Source: Mucilaginibacter_A sp965201005
Lineage (GTDB): Bacteria > Bacteroidota > Bacteroidia > Sphingobacteriales > Sphingobacteriaceae
NCBI RefSeq assembly: GCF_965201005.1
Contig: NZ_OZ241747.1
Coordinates: 1,240,001 to 1,304,000, forward strand
Length of the DNA stretch: 64,000 bases
Reading direction: 5' to 3'
Shown: positions 1 through 8,704 of the stretch, piece by piece
Layout of the letters: each line of letters opens with the position of its first letter
Numbering within the stretch: the first letter of the stretch is position 1
Program-made: the position numbers and the translations under genes
The notes under the pieces: model-generated
The model's database searches: none
Seen by the model: only the letters and a program-made list of their open reading frames with translations
Told to the model about the DNA's origin: nothing

Positions 1-906
1 ACTTTAGGACAGCTGTTCCCGGAGAATAATAAAGCGAAAGATATTGTGAAAATGTTTACCGATCTGTGTGCCGATACAGGCCAGGAAATCCGCTGTGAGG
101 CAACCGTAAAAAGTATCGATAAAAACAGTATTGGCTTTGAAATCAGTTACTTACAAAACGGAAAAGAAGAAATCATCCAAACTTCAAAAGTGGTGATTGC
201 TACCGGTGGCCTGCCAATTGCCAAAATTGGTGCAACAGATTTTGGGTTGAAAATTGCGCGACAATTTGGTTTACAAATCACGCAAACTGCCCCGGCTTTG
301 GTGCCGCTCACCATAACCGGGAAAGAGCAGCAATGGTACGGGCAGCTTTCCGGAAGTTCGGTTTTTTGTAAGGTTATTTGCGGCGAAACCAGCTTTGAAG
401 AAAATATTTTGTTTACCCACTGGGGCTTGAGCGGACCTGCAATTTTGCAAATTTCCTCGTATTGGAAACCTGGCCTGGCGATTGAAATTGATTTGCTTCC
501 GCAGAAAAACATCTTGGGATTGATTGAAGCAGAGCGGCAATTGAACGGCAAAAAACAAATGTTGACATTGCTTTCCGGTTTATATACCCGCAAATTTGCT
601 GAAGCACTGATGCTGTTTTTACCGTTAGAAAAAAACCTTGCTTCGTTAAGTAAAGCTGATCTGCAGAAAACGGAGCAACTGATCCATCATTTTAAAACAA
701 AACCTGCCGGTGATAAAGGTTATGACAAAGCCGAAGTAATGCGCGGCGGCGTTTCTACCTGGGAACTTTCCTCGAAAACTTTAGAAGCTAAAAATGTGCC
801 CGGCCTGTTTTTCGGCGGCGAATGCGTGGATGTTACGGGCTGGCTGGGCGGCTATAATTTCCAGTGGGCCTGGGCAAGTGGTTTTGTGATTGCGCAGGGT
901 TTGTAG
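1..906 (+). CDS. HI0933/BaiN-family NAD(P)/FAD-dependent oxidoreductase, 5' end missing
   Basis: The reading frame is open from base 1, so the N-terminus with the FAD-binding GxGxxG lies outside the window. The visible 301 residues match the C-terminal two thirds of HI0933-like flavoproteins: the VIATGGL stretch, the KIGATDFG segment, the PALVPLTI segment and the C-terminal FFGGECVDVTGWLGGYN block that closes over FAD. Family members are flavin oxidoreductases of mostly unknown substrate, so no reaction is assigned. A GATGCTGTTTTTACC copy of the dispersed repeat lies in frame at 609-623 and encodes LMLFLP. The gene converges with mazF, whose stop is 13 bp away. Confidence 0.85.
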   Translation, partial: TLGQLFPENNKAKDIVKMFTDLCADTGQEIRCEATVKSIDKNSIGFEISYLQNGKEEIIQTSKVVIATGGLPIAKIGATDFGLKIARQFGLQITQTAPALVPLTITGKEQQWYGQLSGSSVFCKVICGETSFEENILFTHWGLSGPAILQISSYWKPGLAIEIDLLPQKNILGLIEAERQLNGKKQMLTLLSGLYTRKFAEALMLFLPLEKNLASLSKADLQKTEQLIHHFKTKPAGDKGYDKAEVMRGGVSTWELSSKTLEAKNVPGLFFGGECVDVTGWLGGYNFQWAWASGFVIAQGL

Positions 907-919
907 GATTTTAAACTGG

Positions 920-1249
920 TTAATCAACCAACATTTTTTGGATTACTTCTTTTAAGGCACTTATTTCCTCGTTATTTAATATCCCGATTTTTACACCAAA
1001 ACGGGAATTGTCAACCACTTTTATTTGATCGGTAGCCAAAGAACCATTGCGGCCGGAAACAACACAATTGATTCGCCAAGGATAATTTTTCAGGGTAGAA
1101 GTGACTGGTATAATAAGAAAAGTCCGCAAAAACTGATTCATTTCATCAGGACTAATTACCACGCATGGTCTCATTTTTGCCATCTCGCTGCCAATGGTAG
1201 GATCTAAAGAAATCCAGTAAATTTCATATTGCCGGATTTCTTTTACCAT
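920..1249 (-). CDS. mazF: MazF/PemK-type endoribonuclease toxin
   Basis: The protein has the MazF/PemK fold signature: an N-terminal YEIYWISLDPTIGSE strand pair, MRPCVVISPDEMN with the conserved Arg-Pro, the LIIPVTS strand and the C-terminal DQIKVVDNSRF segment. MazF toxins cut single-stranded mRNA at short sequences. Start: an upstream ATG exists at 1255, but an AAGGAGG Shine-Dalgarno stands at good spacing (about 7) only for the ATG at 1249, giving 109 residues. That ATG overlaps the antitoxin stop in ATGGTAA, so the two genes are translationally coupled. It is transcribed from the mazE promoter. Confidence 0.88.
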   Translation of the reverse strand: MVKEIRQYEIYWISLDPTIGSEMAKMRPCVVISPDEMNQFLRTFLIIPVTSTLKNYPWRINCVVSGRNGSLATDQIKVVDNSRFGVKIGILNNEEISALKEVIQKMLVD

Positions 1250-1491
1250 GTCCATTCCTCCTTGTCAAATTCGGTTGGGAAATCTCCTAACAAAAGCTCA
1301 TCATCGCTCGCAGCGTGCATTTGCTTTGCAGCTTCTGCCCAACCTTGTCGCGGTTCCGGTTTAATGACGATTACACCATTGTCAATCTTAATCTGTACGG
1401 TTGATTTGAGCGACAGATTCAATTTTCGTAACAACACCGCCGGAAGAATAATGCCCTGGCTGTTACCAATGTTTATAATGTTGGCTTTCAT
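1243..1491 (-). CDS. mazE: AbrB/MazE-type antitoxin
   Basis: This 82-residue protein has an AbrB-type swapped-hairpin DNA-binding domain at the N-terminus (IGNSQGIILPAVLLRKLNL, residues about 6-24) and an acidic C-terminal tail ending FDKEEWTW, the usual toxin-neutralising segment of MazE. The start is set at MKANIINIGN because upstream codons run into the operator and promoter; a longer frame to 1527 is unlikely. Its stop overlaps the mazF start. Autoregulation through the GTTATAAC palindromes just upstream is inferred. Confidence 0.85.
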   Translation of the reverse strand: MKANIINIGNSQGIILPAVLLRKLNLSLKSTVQIKIDNGVIVIKPEPRQGWAEAAKQMHAASDDELLLGDFPTEFDKEEWTW

Positions 1492-1492
1492 A

Positions 1493-1550
1493 AAAGTTAT
1501 AACTGAAATATATTTTTTACAAAGCAAATATATATAAATGTTATAACTTT
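1493..1550 (-). promoter_or_regulatory. mazEF promoter and palindromic operator
   Basis: Two inverted copies of AAAGTTATAAC (1493-1503 and, reversed, 1540-1550), each built on the palindrome GTTATAAC, flank a -7 element TATATTTG (minus strand, 1525-1532) that fits the Bacteroidota TAnnTTTG form. The first copy ends one base before the mazE start codon. The arrangement is what a MazE autorepressor would bind. No clear -33 TTTG is seen. Confidence 0.6.
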
Positions 1551-1554
1551 TATA

Positions 1555-1568
1555 ATGCTTCTTTTACG
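1555..1568 (-). repeat. Dispersed repeat copy on the GH2 stop codon
   Basis: ATGCTTCTTTTACG, the reverse form of the dispersed word. The TAA stop of the GH2 gene (1564-1566) is part of the repeat. It sits between that stop and the mazEF operator. Confidence 0.85.
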
Positions 1569-3396
1569 CTCTCGAATTAAGCAAACCGGCCGGCACTTTC
1601 AACTCGCCGGAAGCGGTGAGCAAGCCGTTTACTTCATCCTCAATATCCGTGGCTTGCGTGTAAACATCACCGGCAATCGGGCGTTTGCGCAGTTCTTCTT
1701 TGTATAATCGGATTTGCTGTGTGCGCTCGTCGTCACTTTGCGGGCCGCCATAATCCGAAAAGCCGAAACCGCCCCACTCACTCACCAATAACGGAACCTG
1801 TTTGCGGAAAAAGAACGGATCGCCAACCACAAGAGGATTTGCAGCTACACCATTCATTTGTCCGCCGGCCAACTGGTCCAGCAATTCGCCCCAGCGGTGC
1901 AAATCAGGCGTGTATAAATGTGCCGTCAGCAAATCAGATTTTAACCGTCCCTGATAGCTGATGTGTTGCCAGCCATCGTTGTCCACCACCAGAAACTGCG
2001 GCTCGGCCAGTTTCATAAAATGGTACATATCCATAATATACTGTCGCGTTTCCGGGTTTATGGCGATGTCTTGCGCGCCCCAATCCTCGTTGTACAAACT
2101 CCAGATAATTACAGACGGATGTGTGCCGATCAAAGCCAGCATCCGCAGCAATTCTGCCCGATGGTTGGCGCGGCTTTTGGCGTTGGAAGAGTGCGGGCTC
2201 GGAACTTCCACCCATAAAAGAAGCCCTAATTTATCGGCCAGGTTATAAATCCGCGGATCAACCCCGGCAATATGTATCCGCACCAGGTTGCAGCCCAAAG
2301 CTTTCATGGCGTGCATGTGCTGCTTAATTTCTTCATAAGTGGCACCGCCCGGCTGGTACAAAATGCCATCTAAATAAACCGCTTCATCGTTTAGGTAGAT
2401 GCAGCAGCCGCGCGATTCGATTTTACGCAGCCCGAAGCTGGTTTCAATTTCCGCAATATAACCGTTCTGGTCAATCAGTTGCGCAACCAAACGATAACGC
2501 GTTGGCGATTCCGGCGACCACAGTTTTGCGTCCGGGATTTGCATCACCACACGTTGCTCTTTCTGTCCGGCTTCCAGCAAAAGCTGATATTCATCTGTGG
2601 CAATCGGTTCGGCCTGATCGGGATGTTTGTTAAAAACTTGCAGCTTGATGGTATAAGCACCGGGATCGTGGATGCGTGTTGTCAGGTTTAAGCGGACCAT
2701 TTTTTCCTCAACCATACTTACCACGCCAACCCGGGAACGCAAACGGTTCCGCTCTACAGATTCAAGCCAGATGCTGCGCACCGCACCGGTATAAGTTTGG
2801 TACCAGATACCGCCGCGTTTGTAAACTGATGATTCCTGCTTGCCGCGCGTGGTATCGGCATCTTTGGTATCGGCAATACGTACGGTTAAGCGGTTCATAT
2901 CCTGCAAAGTACCTTCCTCCAGTTCGTAAGAAAAAGACGTGTATTCACCTGCGTGCACCAGTTCGCCTTCAATGGTTTGCAGCGGCAGTCCATTCAGCCA
3001 AACCTGGGTTTCATATCCGCAGGCACCAAAAGTAAGCTGAACAATGGATGGCGGCATGCCCGGGCCATTGCTTTGCACCGGCCGCTCAAACTCGCGCTCG
3101 TACCAAACCACAATTTTGTTTTCCCAGCTTTTTTCGGCTGGGTGCTCTTTGGCCATTTGCTGCTCTACGCTGCCCGGCCAGTGCGCCATATCATCATAAA
3201 CATGACTAACTTGCCAGTTTTCCTGCACGCCACGATCGTCTTGGTCCAGCGCAAACTTCCATTCGCCATCCAAAAGCGTAAAAGAATTTGGGCGGATTAC
3301 GGCACGCGGCAGCGGATTGATATAATCTAAAGTATCGGTATCTTCAAGGCTAACAACAGAAGAACCATAATTCGGCCTGTTCAGTTCAAAACTCAT
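1564..3396 (-). CDS. Glycoside hydrolase family 2 protein (beta-galactosidase/glucuronidase type)
   Basis: A 610-residue GH2 enzyme. Order seen: sugar-binding jelly-roll domain (about residues 30-215), immunoglobulin-like domain (about 220-325), and a TIM barrel (about 330-600). The barrel carries the acid/base pair NE at N436-E437 in WSLYNED and the nucleophile at E540 in LLVSEWGGFG, both at family positions. There is no signal peptide, so it probably acts in the cytoplasm or on imported oligosaccharides. GH2 members cleave beta-galactosides, mannosides or glucuronides; the substrate cannot be fixed here. It is a single gene, divergent from the phosphosugar mutase. Confidence 0.88.
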   Translation of the reverse strand: MSFELNRPNYGSSVVSLEDTDTLDYINPLPRAVIRPNSFTLLDGEWKFALDQDDRGVQENWQVSHVYDDMAHWPGSVEQQMAKEHPAEKSWENKIVVWYEREFERPVQSNGPGMPPSIVQLTFGACGYETQVWLNGLPLQTIEGELVHAGEYTSFSYELEEGTLQDMNRLTVRIADTKDADTTRGKQESSVYKRGGIWYQTYTGAVRSIWLESVERNRLRSRVGVVSMVEEKMVRLNLTTRIHDPGAYTIKLQVFNKHPDQAEPIATDEYQLLLEAGQKEQRVVMQIPDAKLWSPESPTRYRLVAQLIDQNGYIAEIETSFGLRKIESRGCCIYLNDEAVYLDGILYQPGGATYEEIKQHMHAMKALGCNLVRIHIAGVDPRIYNLADKLGLLLWVEVPSPHSSNAKSRANHRAELLRMLALIGTHPSVIIWSLYNEDWGAQDIAINPETRQYIMDMYHFMKLAEPQFLVVDNDGWQHISYQGRLKSDLLTAHLYTPDLHRWGELLDQLAGGQMNGVAANPLVVGDPFFFRKQVPLLVSEWGGFGFSDYGGPQSDDERTQQIRLYKEELRKRPIAGDVYTQATDIEDEVNGLLTASGELKVPAGLLNSRA

Positions 3397-3847
3397 AATA
3401 TAATCAGGGTGATGTTTAATTTGTAGTGTTCAGAAAAGCTACTTTTTGGGTAATACTGTTTTTAGGCAGATAATTATTATACGGACAATAGGTTAGGGCA
3501 AGTTTCAGCAAATAGTTTAAAATTTATCGTTGTGTTAAAATTTTTTAGCTGATGCTGGCCGATAAACAGTTACGTGGTTTGCAGGTAAGAAGTTTTGGGT
3601 AAAATAATTGCAAACGGAAGCTGACATTTTAGGTAATGCTGATAATACCGGAAACTGATTTTGGAACTTAGCCCAAACATCGCCGGTTGAAATTTCGTTT
3701 ATCTGTTTCGGCAAAGAAAATGAATTTTATTGGTTTGGTGCTTCTTTTATCACCCTAAATTTGGTTTTCTTTCTGATGACACCCGTTTTAAAAACCTGTT
3801 TTTTAAACAAGATTTATAACTTTAACCCACAAATTAATCAAATTGCT
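3397..3847. other. Intergenic region between GH2 and phosphosugar mutase genes
   Basis: No gene is seen in these 450 bases. The region must hold two divergent promoters. It has one AC-type repeat core variant (ATACTGTTTTTA, 3453-3464) and one full repeat unit (3738-3764). A possible -7 element for the mutase, TAACTTTA, lies at about 3816-3823, but no convincing -33 box accompanies it. Confidence 0.5.
3738..3764 (-). repeat. Full dispersed repeat unit, intergenic
   Basis: The core GTGCTTCTTTTATC is followed by ACCCTAAATTTGG: core plus AT-rich block. The layout is the same as at 40964-40990 and 33988-34014. Confidence 0.85.
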
Positions 3848-5584
3848 ATGCAACAATTAGAGCCTGCTGTTCAGGAAAAAATCAATCAATGGCTTCAGGG
3901 AAGCTATGATGAGACAACGAAAAAAGAAATCCAACAATTGCTGGACGACCAAAAATACACCGATTTAACGGATGCTTTTTACCGCGATCTTGAATTTGGC
4001 ACCGGCGGTTTGCGCGGCATTATGGGCGCAGGTTCCAACCGCGTAAACAAATATACCATCGGCACGGCAACGCAGGGCTTGAGCAATTATCTGAAAAAAA
4101 CCTATCCAAACGAGCAGATTAAAGTAGCCATTGCGCATGATAGCCGCAACAATGCCGACTTTTTTGCCAAAACTACTGCCGATGTTTTCTCTGCAAATGG
4201 CATCCATGTTTATTTTTTTAAAGCACTTCGCCCAACGCCGGAACTTTCTTACGCCATCCGAACTTTGGGTTGTAAAAGTGGTGTAATGCTGACCGCTTCC
4301 CACAACCCAAAAGAATACAATGGTTATAAGGCTTACGACGAATATGGCGGCCAGTTCGTTTCTCCTGCGGATACAAATGTGATGAATGAAGTATCGGCCA
4401 TCAAAACCATTGATGAAGTAAAATTTGACCGCATAGAAGAAAATGTAGAGTTGATTGGTGAAGAAATCGATGCTAAATATTTGAAAGATATTTTGACCTT
4501 GTCGGTTTCCAACGAAGCCATTCAGCGGCAAAAAGATTTGAAGATTGTTTATTCTCCAATCCATGGGACCGGCATTACGCTGGTGCCGAAAGCTTTGGCC
4601 GAATTCGGTTTTGAAAATGTGATCCTGGTAGACGAACAGGCAACGCCCGACGGTAATTTTCCAACCGTAGTTTACCCAAACCCGGAGGAAAAAGAAGCGA
4701 TGACTTTATCGCTCAAAAAAGCCAAAGAAACCGATGCGGATTTGGTTTTGGCAACTGACCCGGACGGCGACAGGGTTGGTATTGCTGTAAAAGATGACAA
4801 AAACGAATGGATTTTGCTGAACGGAAACCAAACCGGGAGCTTATTGCTCAATTATTTGATGACGGCCTGGGAAGAAAGCGGCAAGCTGACCGGCAAAGAA
4901 TATGTGGTAAAAACAGTAGTGACCACGTATTTGATCGATAAAATTGCAGCATCCAAAAACATTAGTTGTTATAACACGCTGACCGGCTTCAAATATATTG
5001 GCCAGTTGATTACCGAACTGCTTGGTAAAGAGGTTTTTATTGCGGGCGGAGAAGAAAGTTACGGTTACCTTGTCGGCGCGTTCTCGCGCGATAAAGATGC
5101 CGTGGTCTCTGCTGCTTTTATTTCCGAAATGACTGCGTTTTACAAAGATAAAGGCAGCAGTTTGTACGAAGCTTTGGTAGAAATGTACCTGAAATATGGT
5201 TTGTACAAAGAGAAACTGATTTCGATCACCAAAAAAGGAAAAAGTGGTGCTGAGGAAATCAAAGCCATGATCGAGAAATTCCGTACCACGCCGCCAAAAC
5301 AATTAGGCGGATCAAAAGTGGTGGTTTTGAAGGATTATGAAAAAGGTGTGGAAACAGATTTAAACTCCGGCAAAACTTCCAAACTGGATTTCCCGACTTC
5401 GGATGTTTTGCAGTTTATAACCGAAGACGGCAGCATTATTTCCGCACGTCCATCCGGTACAGAACCTAAAATAAAGTTTTATTGCAGTGTAAATGGTCCG
5501 CTGGAAAGTAAGGAAACTTATAACGAAACCGCACAAAAACTGGAAGACAAGATTGATACGATCATGAAAGATCTGAATGTTTGA
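3848..5584 (+). CDS. Phospho-sugar mutase (phosphoglucomutase/phosphomannomutase)
   Basis: A 578-residue alpha-D-phosphohexomutase. All four signatures are visible: active-site phosphoserine loop TASHNP (Ser151), metal loop DPDGDR (304-309), sugar-binding GEESYG (401-406) and the phosphate-binding RPSGTEPK near the C-terminus. It interconverts hexose 1- and 6-phosphates, feeding UDP-glucose or GDP-mannose synthesis; the GDP-fucose genes at 53.8-55.9 kb are a plausible user. The longer frame from 3761 is rejected because homologues start near MQQLEPAVQE and the preceding residues look untranslated. It is monocistronic with its own terminator. Confidence 0.92.
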   Translation: MQQLEPAVQEKINQWLQGSYDETTKKEIQQLLDDQKYTDLTDAFYRDLEFGTGGLRGIMGAGSNRVNKYTIGTATQGLSNYLKKTYPNEQIKVAIAHDSRNNADFFAKTTADVFSANGIHVYFFKALRPTPELSYAIRTLGCKSGVMLTASHNPKEYNGYKAYDEYGGQFVSPADTNVMNEVSAIKTIDEVKFDRIEENVELIGEEIDAKYLKDILTLSVSNEAIQRQKDLKIVYSPIHGTGITLVPKALAEFGFENVILVDEQATPDGNFPTVVYPNPEEKEAMTLSLKKAKETDADLVLATDPDGDRVGIAVKDDKNEWILLNGNQTGSLLLNYLMTAWEESGKLTGKEYVVKTVVTTYLIDKIAASKNISCYNTLTGFKYIGQLITELLGKEVFIAGGEESYGYLVGAFSRDKDAVVSAAFISEMTAFYKDKGSSLYEALVEMYLKYGLYKEKLISITKKGKSGAEEIKAMIEKFRTTPPKQLGGSKVVVLKDYEKGVETDLNSGKTSKLDFPTSDVLQFITEDGSIISARPSGTEPKIKFYCSVNGPLESKETYNETAQKLEDKIDTIMKDLNV

Positions 5585-5649
5585 TGCTTGATTTTTTGTT
5601 AGTTATGCCGAACCCGTTTTAGCATTTCACCATAAAAACATCAATATAA

Positions 5650-5687
5650 AAAAGGCTTGGGAATTAGTTTCCAGGTCTTTTTTTTTA
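5650..5687 (+). terminator. Intrinsic terminator of the phospho-sugar mutase gene
   Basis: AAAGGCTTGGGAA pairs with TTCCAGGTCTTT (one bulged G and some G-U pairs), followed by a run of T. Confidence 0.75.
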
Positions 5688-5839
5688 AAAAACTGTCAGA
5701 AAGTCAATCTCAATACAAATGTTAACTGTTTTTAAGCCAGTAATTTAAGGCTAAACCGACTAAAACAGGTTGCTGATGGCAAAGTATTTGTTTAAAACGT
5801 TCAGGATTTTATAAAAATCCGTTCACTAATTTTTAAAAC

Positions 5840-6397
5840 ATGATTAAAACAACAAAATTAATTGCTGCAATCACAGCTGTACTGGTTCTGTTTATCGGCC
5901 AGTCTCAGGCACAAACGGTTTACAAAAAGAAAGCATCCGGGGATTCTAAAAACGTTTTCCGGATGGGTTTGGGCTTGGAAGGCGGTTACCCGACCAAAAA
6001 CTTTTCAAACTTTGAACTGGGCGGAACCGTGCGCCTGCAATACGATCTGGCCAGTAACTTGTCGTTGATTTTAACGCCGGGTTATTACCACTTTTTTAAC
6101 AGAAACGGTTACGGACAAGCAACGGATAAAGACACTTACTACAATTCCGGTTTAAATGTGATCCCGGTAAAAGCCGGCGTAAAATCTTTCTTCGCCCCAA
6201 ATTTTTATTTAAGTGCCGAAGCAGGTGCCGGATTTGAACTGAACCATGCCAAAGAAACCAAACTGATTTTGTCGCCGGGCATTGGTTTTGCCAGCAACAG
6301 CGGCATCGATTTAGGTTTGCGTTACGAAAACTTTAGCGGCAACCATAGCAATTACGGTTTGATTGGTTTGCGTGTGGCTTACGGTTTCAAATTATAG
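5840..6397 (+). CDS. Small outer-membrane beta-barrel protein
   Basis: This 185-residue protein begins with a clear signal peptide (hydrophobic core about residues 8-21, cleavage after SQAQ). The rest alternates aromatic/hydrophobic and polar residues with many glycines (GLGLEGGYPTKNF, FNRNGYGQ, LGLRYENFSGNH, GLRVAYGFKL), the pattern of an eight-strand porin-like barrel ending in an aromatic-rich strand. No enzymatic motif is seen and the role is unknown. It is followed by a repeat copy, a strong terminator and a second repeat copy. Confidence 0.8.
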   Translation: MIKTTKLIAAITAVLVLFIGQSQAQTVYKKKASGDSKNVFRMGLGLEGGYPTKNFSNFELGGTVRLQYDLASNLSLILTPGYYHFFNRNGYGQATDKDTYYNSGLNVIPVKAGVKSFFAPNFYLSAEAGAGFELNHAKETKLILSPGIGFASNSGIDLGLRYENFSGNHSNYGLIGLRVAYGFKL

Positions 6398-6399
6398 GT

Positions 6400-6475
6400 G
6401 ATAAAAGAAGCATCTATAAAAAAGTCCTGGTCAACATTTTGACCGGGACTTTTTTTTATGTGGTAAAAGAAGCAT
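6400..6475 (+). terminator. Terminator flanked by two direct copies of the dispersed repeat
   Basis: The hairpin AGTCCTGGTCAA / TTGACCGGGACT followed by eight or more T (about 6422-6458) is a standard intrinsic terminator for the barrel gene. GATAAAAGAAGCATC at 6400-6414 and GGTAAAAGAAGCAT at 6462-6475, in the same orientation, bracket it. Confidence 0.85.
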
Positions 6476-6500
6476 GGGCGGTTCATTAATTGCTCATACT

Positions 6501-7484
6501 TTAACCAACCACAATTTCACGGTTATACTTGCTTCGGTATTCAACCGGAGACAAACCTGTGATCTTTTTAAATATCGTCCTGAAAGCTTTCGTGTCCGAA
6601 TAGCCAACTTCGTACATCACTTCATTGATGTTTTTGCTGTTTGATTCAAAACTCTTTTTTGCGGCTTCAATTTTAACGCGCTGCATATATTCCACAGCCG
6701 TGTTGGAAGTTGCTTTTTTAAACCGGCGTTCCAGGTTTCGGCGACTTAAAGCAAGCATGGAAGCCAACTGGTCTATCGTTATTTTATGCTGAAAATTGTG
6801 CTCGATAAAGTCCTGCGCTTTTTTGATGGTTTCATCCTCATGCTCTTTTTGCCCGTTAAAAATCATAAACGGCGATTGACTATTGCGCTCAATATCAATC
6901 TCAAATATTTTGGAAGAAAGCAGTGCTAAACTTCTTCCGGCAAATTTTTCTACCAGATATAAAATGAGATTTAAAGACGAATAAGCACCGCCGCTGGTAT
7001 AAATGCCGTCTTCATCCGTCAGGATTTTATAAGGCATCAGGTTTACATCCGGAAACATTTTCCTGAATTCATCGGCCATTAACCAATGTGTTGTGCAGCT
7101 TTTTCCATTCAACAAACCTGTTGAAGCCAAAATAAAAGCACCGATACAAAGCGAAACCACTTCGGCACCAGCGTGATATTGTTTGATGATCCAGGGGATG
7201 AAATCACGGTTAACTGTTAACACTTTTTCTATATCGCCGTGTACCGCAGGGATAATCACCAGGTCGGTCTTAAAATTGTCTTTTATGTCCAGCTCCGGTT
7301 TTATGGTAAATAAGCCGTTGGATAAAGTTGTTTCCCGGCTGATCCCGATTAACTGAACTTTAAACAAAGGTACTTTCCCTGCGCGCTCCAATGCTTCGTT
7401 TACTTTGGTAAACATTTTGTAAGTTGCTTCAATATTGCTCAGGCTGGTTTCGCCTTTGGGGATTAGGACCGAGATGTGTTTCAT
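6501..7484 (-). CDS. GlxA-type AraC-family regulator with DJ-1/PfpI domain
   Basis: A 327-residue protein. Residues about 1-190 form a class-I glutamine-amidotransferase-like (DJ-1/PfpI) domain with the nucleophile-elbow motif SLCIGAFILASTG followed by the conserved TTHW. The C-terminal third carries two AraC helix-turn-helices (KITIDQLASMLALSRRNLER, then VMYEVGYSDTKAFRTIFKK, ending in LSPVEYR). Such proteins activate catabolic or detoxification genes in response to unknown ligands. It is divergent from the two VOC genes, the most obvious candidate targets. Confidence 0.9.
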   Translation of the reverse strand: MKHISVLIPKGETSLSNIEATYKMFTKVNEALERAGKVPLFKVQLIGISRETTLSNGLFTIKPELDIKDNFKTDLVIIPAVHGDIEKVLTVNRDFIPWIIKQYHAGAEVVSLCIGAFILASTGLLNGKSCTTHWLMADEFRKMFPDVNLMPYKILTDEDGIYTSGGAYSSLNLILYLVEKFAGRSLALLSSKIFEIDIERNSQSPFMIFNGQKEHEDETIKKAQDFIEHNFQHKITIDQLASMLALSRRNLERRFKKATSNTAVEYMQRVKIEAAKKSFESNSKNINEVMYEVGYSDTKAFRTIFKKITGLSPVEYRSKYNREIVVG

Positions 7485-7786
7485 AAACCAAATATAACGG
7501 AGACAAATGTCGTAATCAACCCCTTATATTGCCGTATTTGCACCGGCTGCCATATAGTTTTATTACAATAAGTTTGTAGTGAGTTTATAAACGAAAATCA
7601 TCAAAACGGTTTGGTGTACTTGCAGTAGTTGCACAAACTGTACTGCAATAAGAAGATGTTTTTTGGTTTGCTAATTTTGAAATCCGTGCTGATTAAACTT
7701 TAGTAAAATAAATGTTTAATTAGACCAAAACATCAGCCTGAAAAATAGCCGGTAAAAGAAGTATCTAAATTTAAAAAAATAAAATT
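7485..7786. other. Intergenic region between AraC regulator and VOC genes
   Basis: No gene is seen. It holds an 8-bp inverted repeat TTGCAGTA / TACTGCAA (7620-7627 and 7641-7648), a possible operator, and a repeat copy with the TAT variant, GGTAAAAGAAGTATC (7751-7765), 22 bp upstream of the first VOC start. Confidence 0.45.
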
Positions 7787-8167
7787 ATGTTTAAAGACAG
7801 CAAAGCATTCAGCGGGTTTTCAGTAGATGATATTTCCAAAGCAAGAGAATTTTACAATGGGAAACTTGGATTGGAAGTTACCAAAGAAATGCAAGGTTTG
7901 TTGACCTTAAAGTTTGCAAACGGAAACAAAGTTTTGATTTATCCGAAGCCAAATCATCAACCGGCAACTTTCACTATTTTGAATTTTCCGGTGGATGATA
8001 TTGAACAAGCGGTAGATGAATTAATCAGCAAAGGTGTGCAATTCGAGCATTACAACGAGCCTAATTTAAAAACCGACGAAAAAGGCATTTGCCGCGGCAA
8101 GCCTTTAATTGCCTGGTTTAAAGATCCGGCCGGAAATATTTTATCGGTCATACAAAAAAAAAACTAA
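7787..8167 (+). CDS. VOC-family (glyoxalase/bleomycin-resistance fold) protein
   Basis: 126 residues with two beta-alpha-beta-beta-beta modules of the vicinal-oxygen-chelate fold: FSVDDISKAREFYNGKLGLEV at the N-terminus and NFPVDDIEQAVDELISKG in the middle, closing with WFKDPAGNILSVIQ. The typical DPxGN and ExxG-type metal region is recognisable, but the substrate is not deducible. It is co-directional with the next VOC gene (17 bp gap), likely one transcript. Confidence 0.85.
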   Translation: MFKDSKAFSGFSVDDISKAREFYNGKLGLEVTKEMQGLLTLKFANGNKVLIYPKPNHQPATFTILNFPVDDIEQAVDELISKGVQFEHYNEPNLKTDEKGICRGKPLIAWFKDPAGNILSVIQKKN

Positions 8168-8184
8168 CTTAACCTTCATCAAAA

Positions 8185-8598
8185 ATGACAAAATTAAGCG
8201 TGTATTTCGGCTTAAACGGCCGCACCGAAGAAGCCATGGACTTTTACAAAAATTGTTTCGGCGGAGAACCGATACTTACCATCATTGGAGATAGCGACAT
8301 GAAAGACCATTTCCCGGAAGCCATGAAAGATAAAGTGCTCCATGCAGAATTGCATACAGATGGTTTTACCATAATGGCATCAGACATGAACGGGCCGGAT
8401 GGTTTCACGGAAGGGACGAACGTGGCCATTTCGTTAGACAATCCAGATCCGGAAAAAGCAAAACAGCTTTATAATAAGTTGGCTGTAGGCGGAACAATCA
8501 TGGATGATTTTAAACCGCAATTTTGGGGCGGAATGATGGGTGTTGTTCGGGACAAGTTTGGGATAAAATGGATGCTGAGTTCATCTGCAAATTCCTGA
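8185..8598 (+). CDS. PhnB-like VOC-family protein
   Basis: This 137-residue protein resembles PhnB / 3-demethylubiquinone-9 methyltransferase-like VOC proteins: YFGLNGRTEEAMDFYKNCFGGE at the start, then HAELHTDGFTIMASD and a C-terminal WGGMMGVVRDKFGIKWML. PhnB-type proteins are single-domain VOC folds, mostly of unknown reaction. It is the second gene of a two-gene unit with the VOC gene upstream. Confidence 0.85.
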   Translation: MTKLSVYFGLNGRTEEAMDFYKNCFGGEPILTIIGDSDMKDHFPEAMKDKVLHAELHTDGFTIMASDMNGPDGFTEGTNVAISLDNPDPEKAKQLYNKLAVGGTIMDDFKPQFWGGMMGVVRDKFGIKWMLSSSANS

Positions 8599-8636
8599 AC
8601 TGTTTGCATCATCTTATACAATTTCAATTTTCAGGT

Positions 8637-8650
8637 GGTAAAAGAAGCAT
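8637..8650 (+). repeat. Dispersed repeat copy downstream of VOC operon
   Basis: GGTAAAAGAAGCAT preceded by CAATTTTCAGGT, the usual AT-rich left flank. Confidence 0.8.
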
Positions 8651-8704
8651 TTCAAACCCGAATAAGATGGGCGTTCAATAATGAAAAAAATTGCATGTAA
8701 TCAA

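Noticed and set aside
271..593. Minus-strand frames of 95-148 residues inside the flavoprotein gene
   Set aside because: Shadows of the real gene on the other strand, with no domain and no start context.
4939..4956. GATAAAATTGCAGCATCC inside the phospho-sugar mutase gene
   Set aside because: It resembles the word but has an extra segment in the middle and is explained by ordinary coding sequence (DKIAAS).
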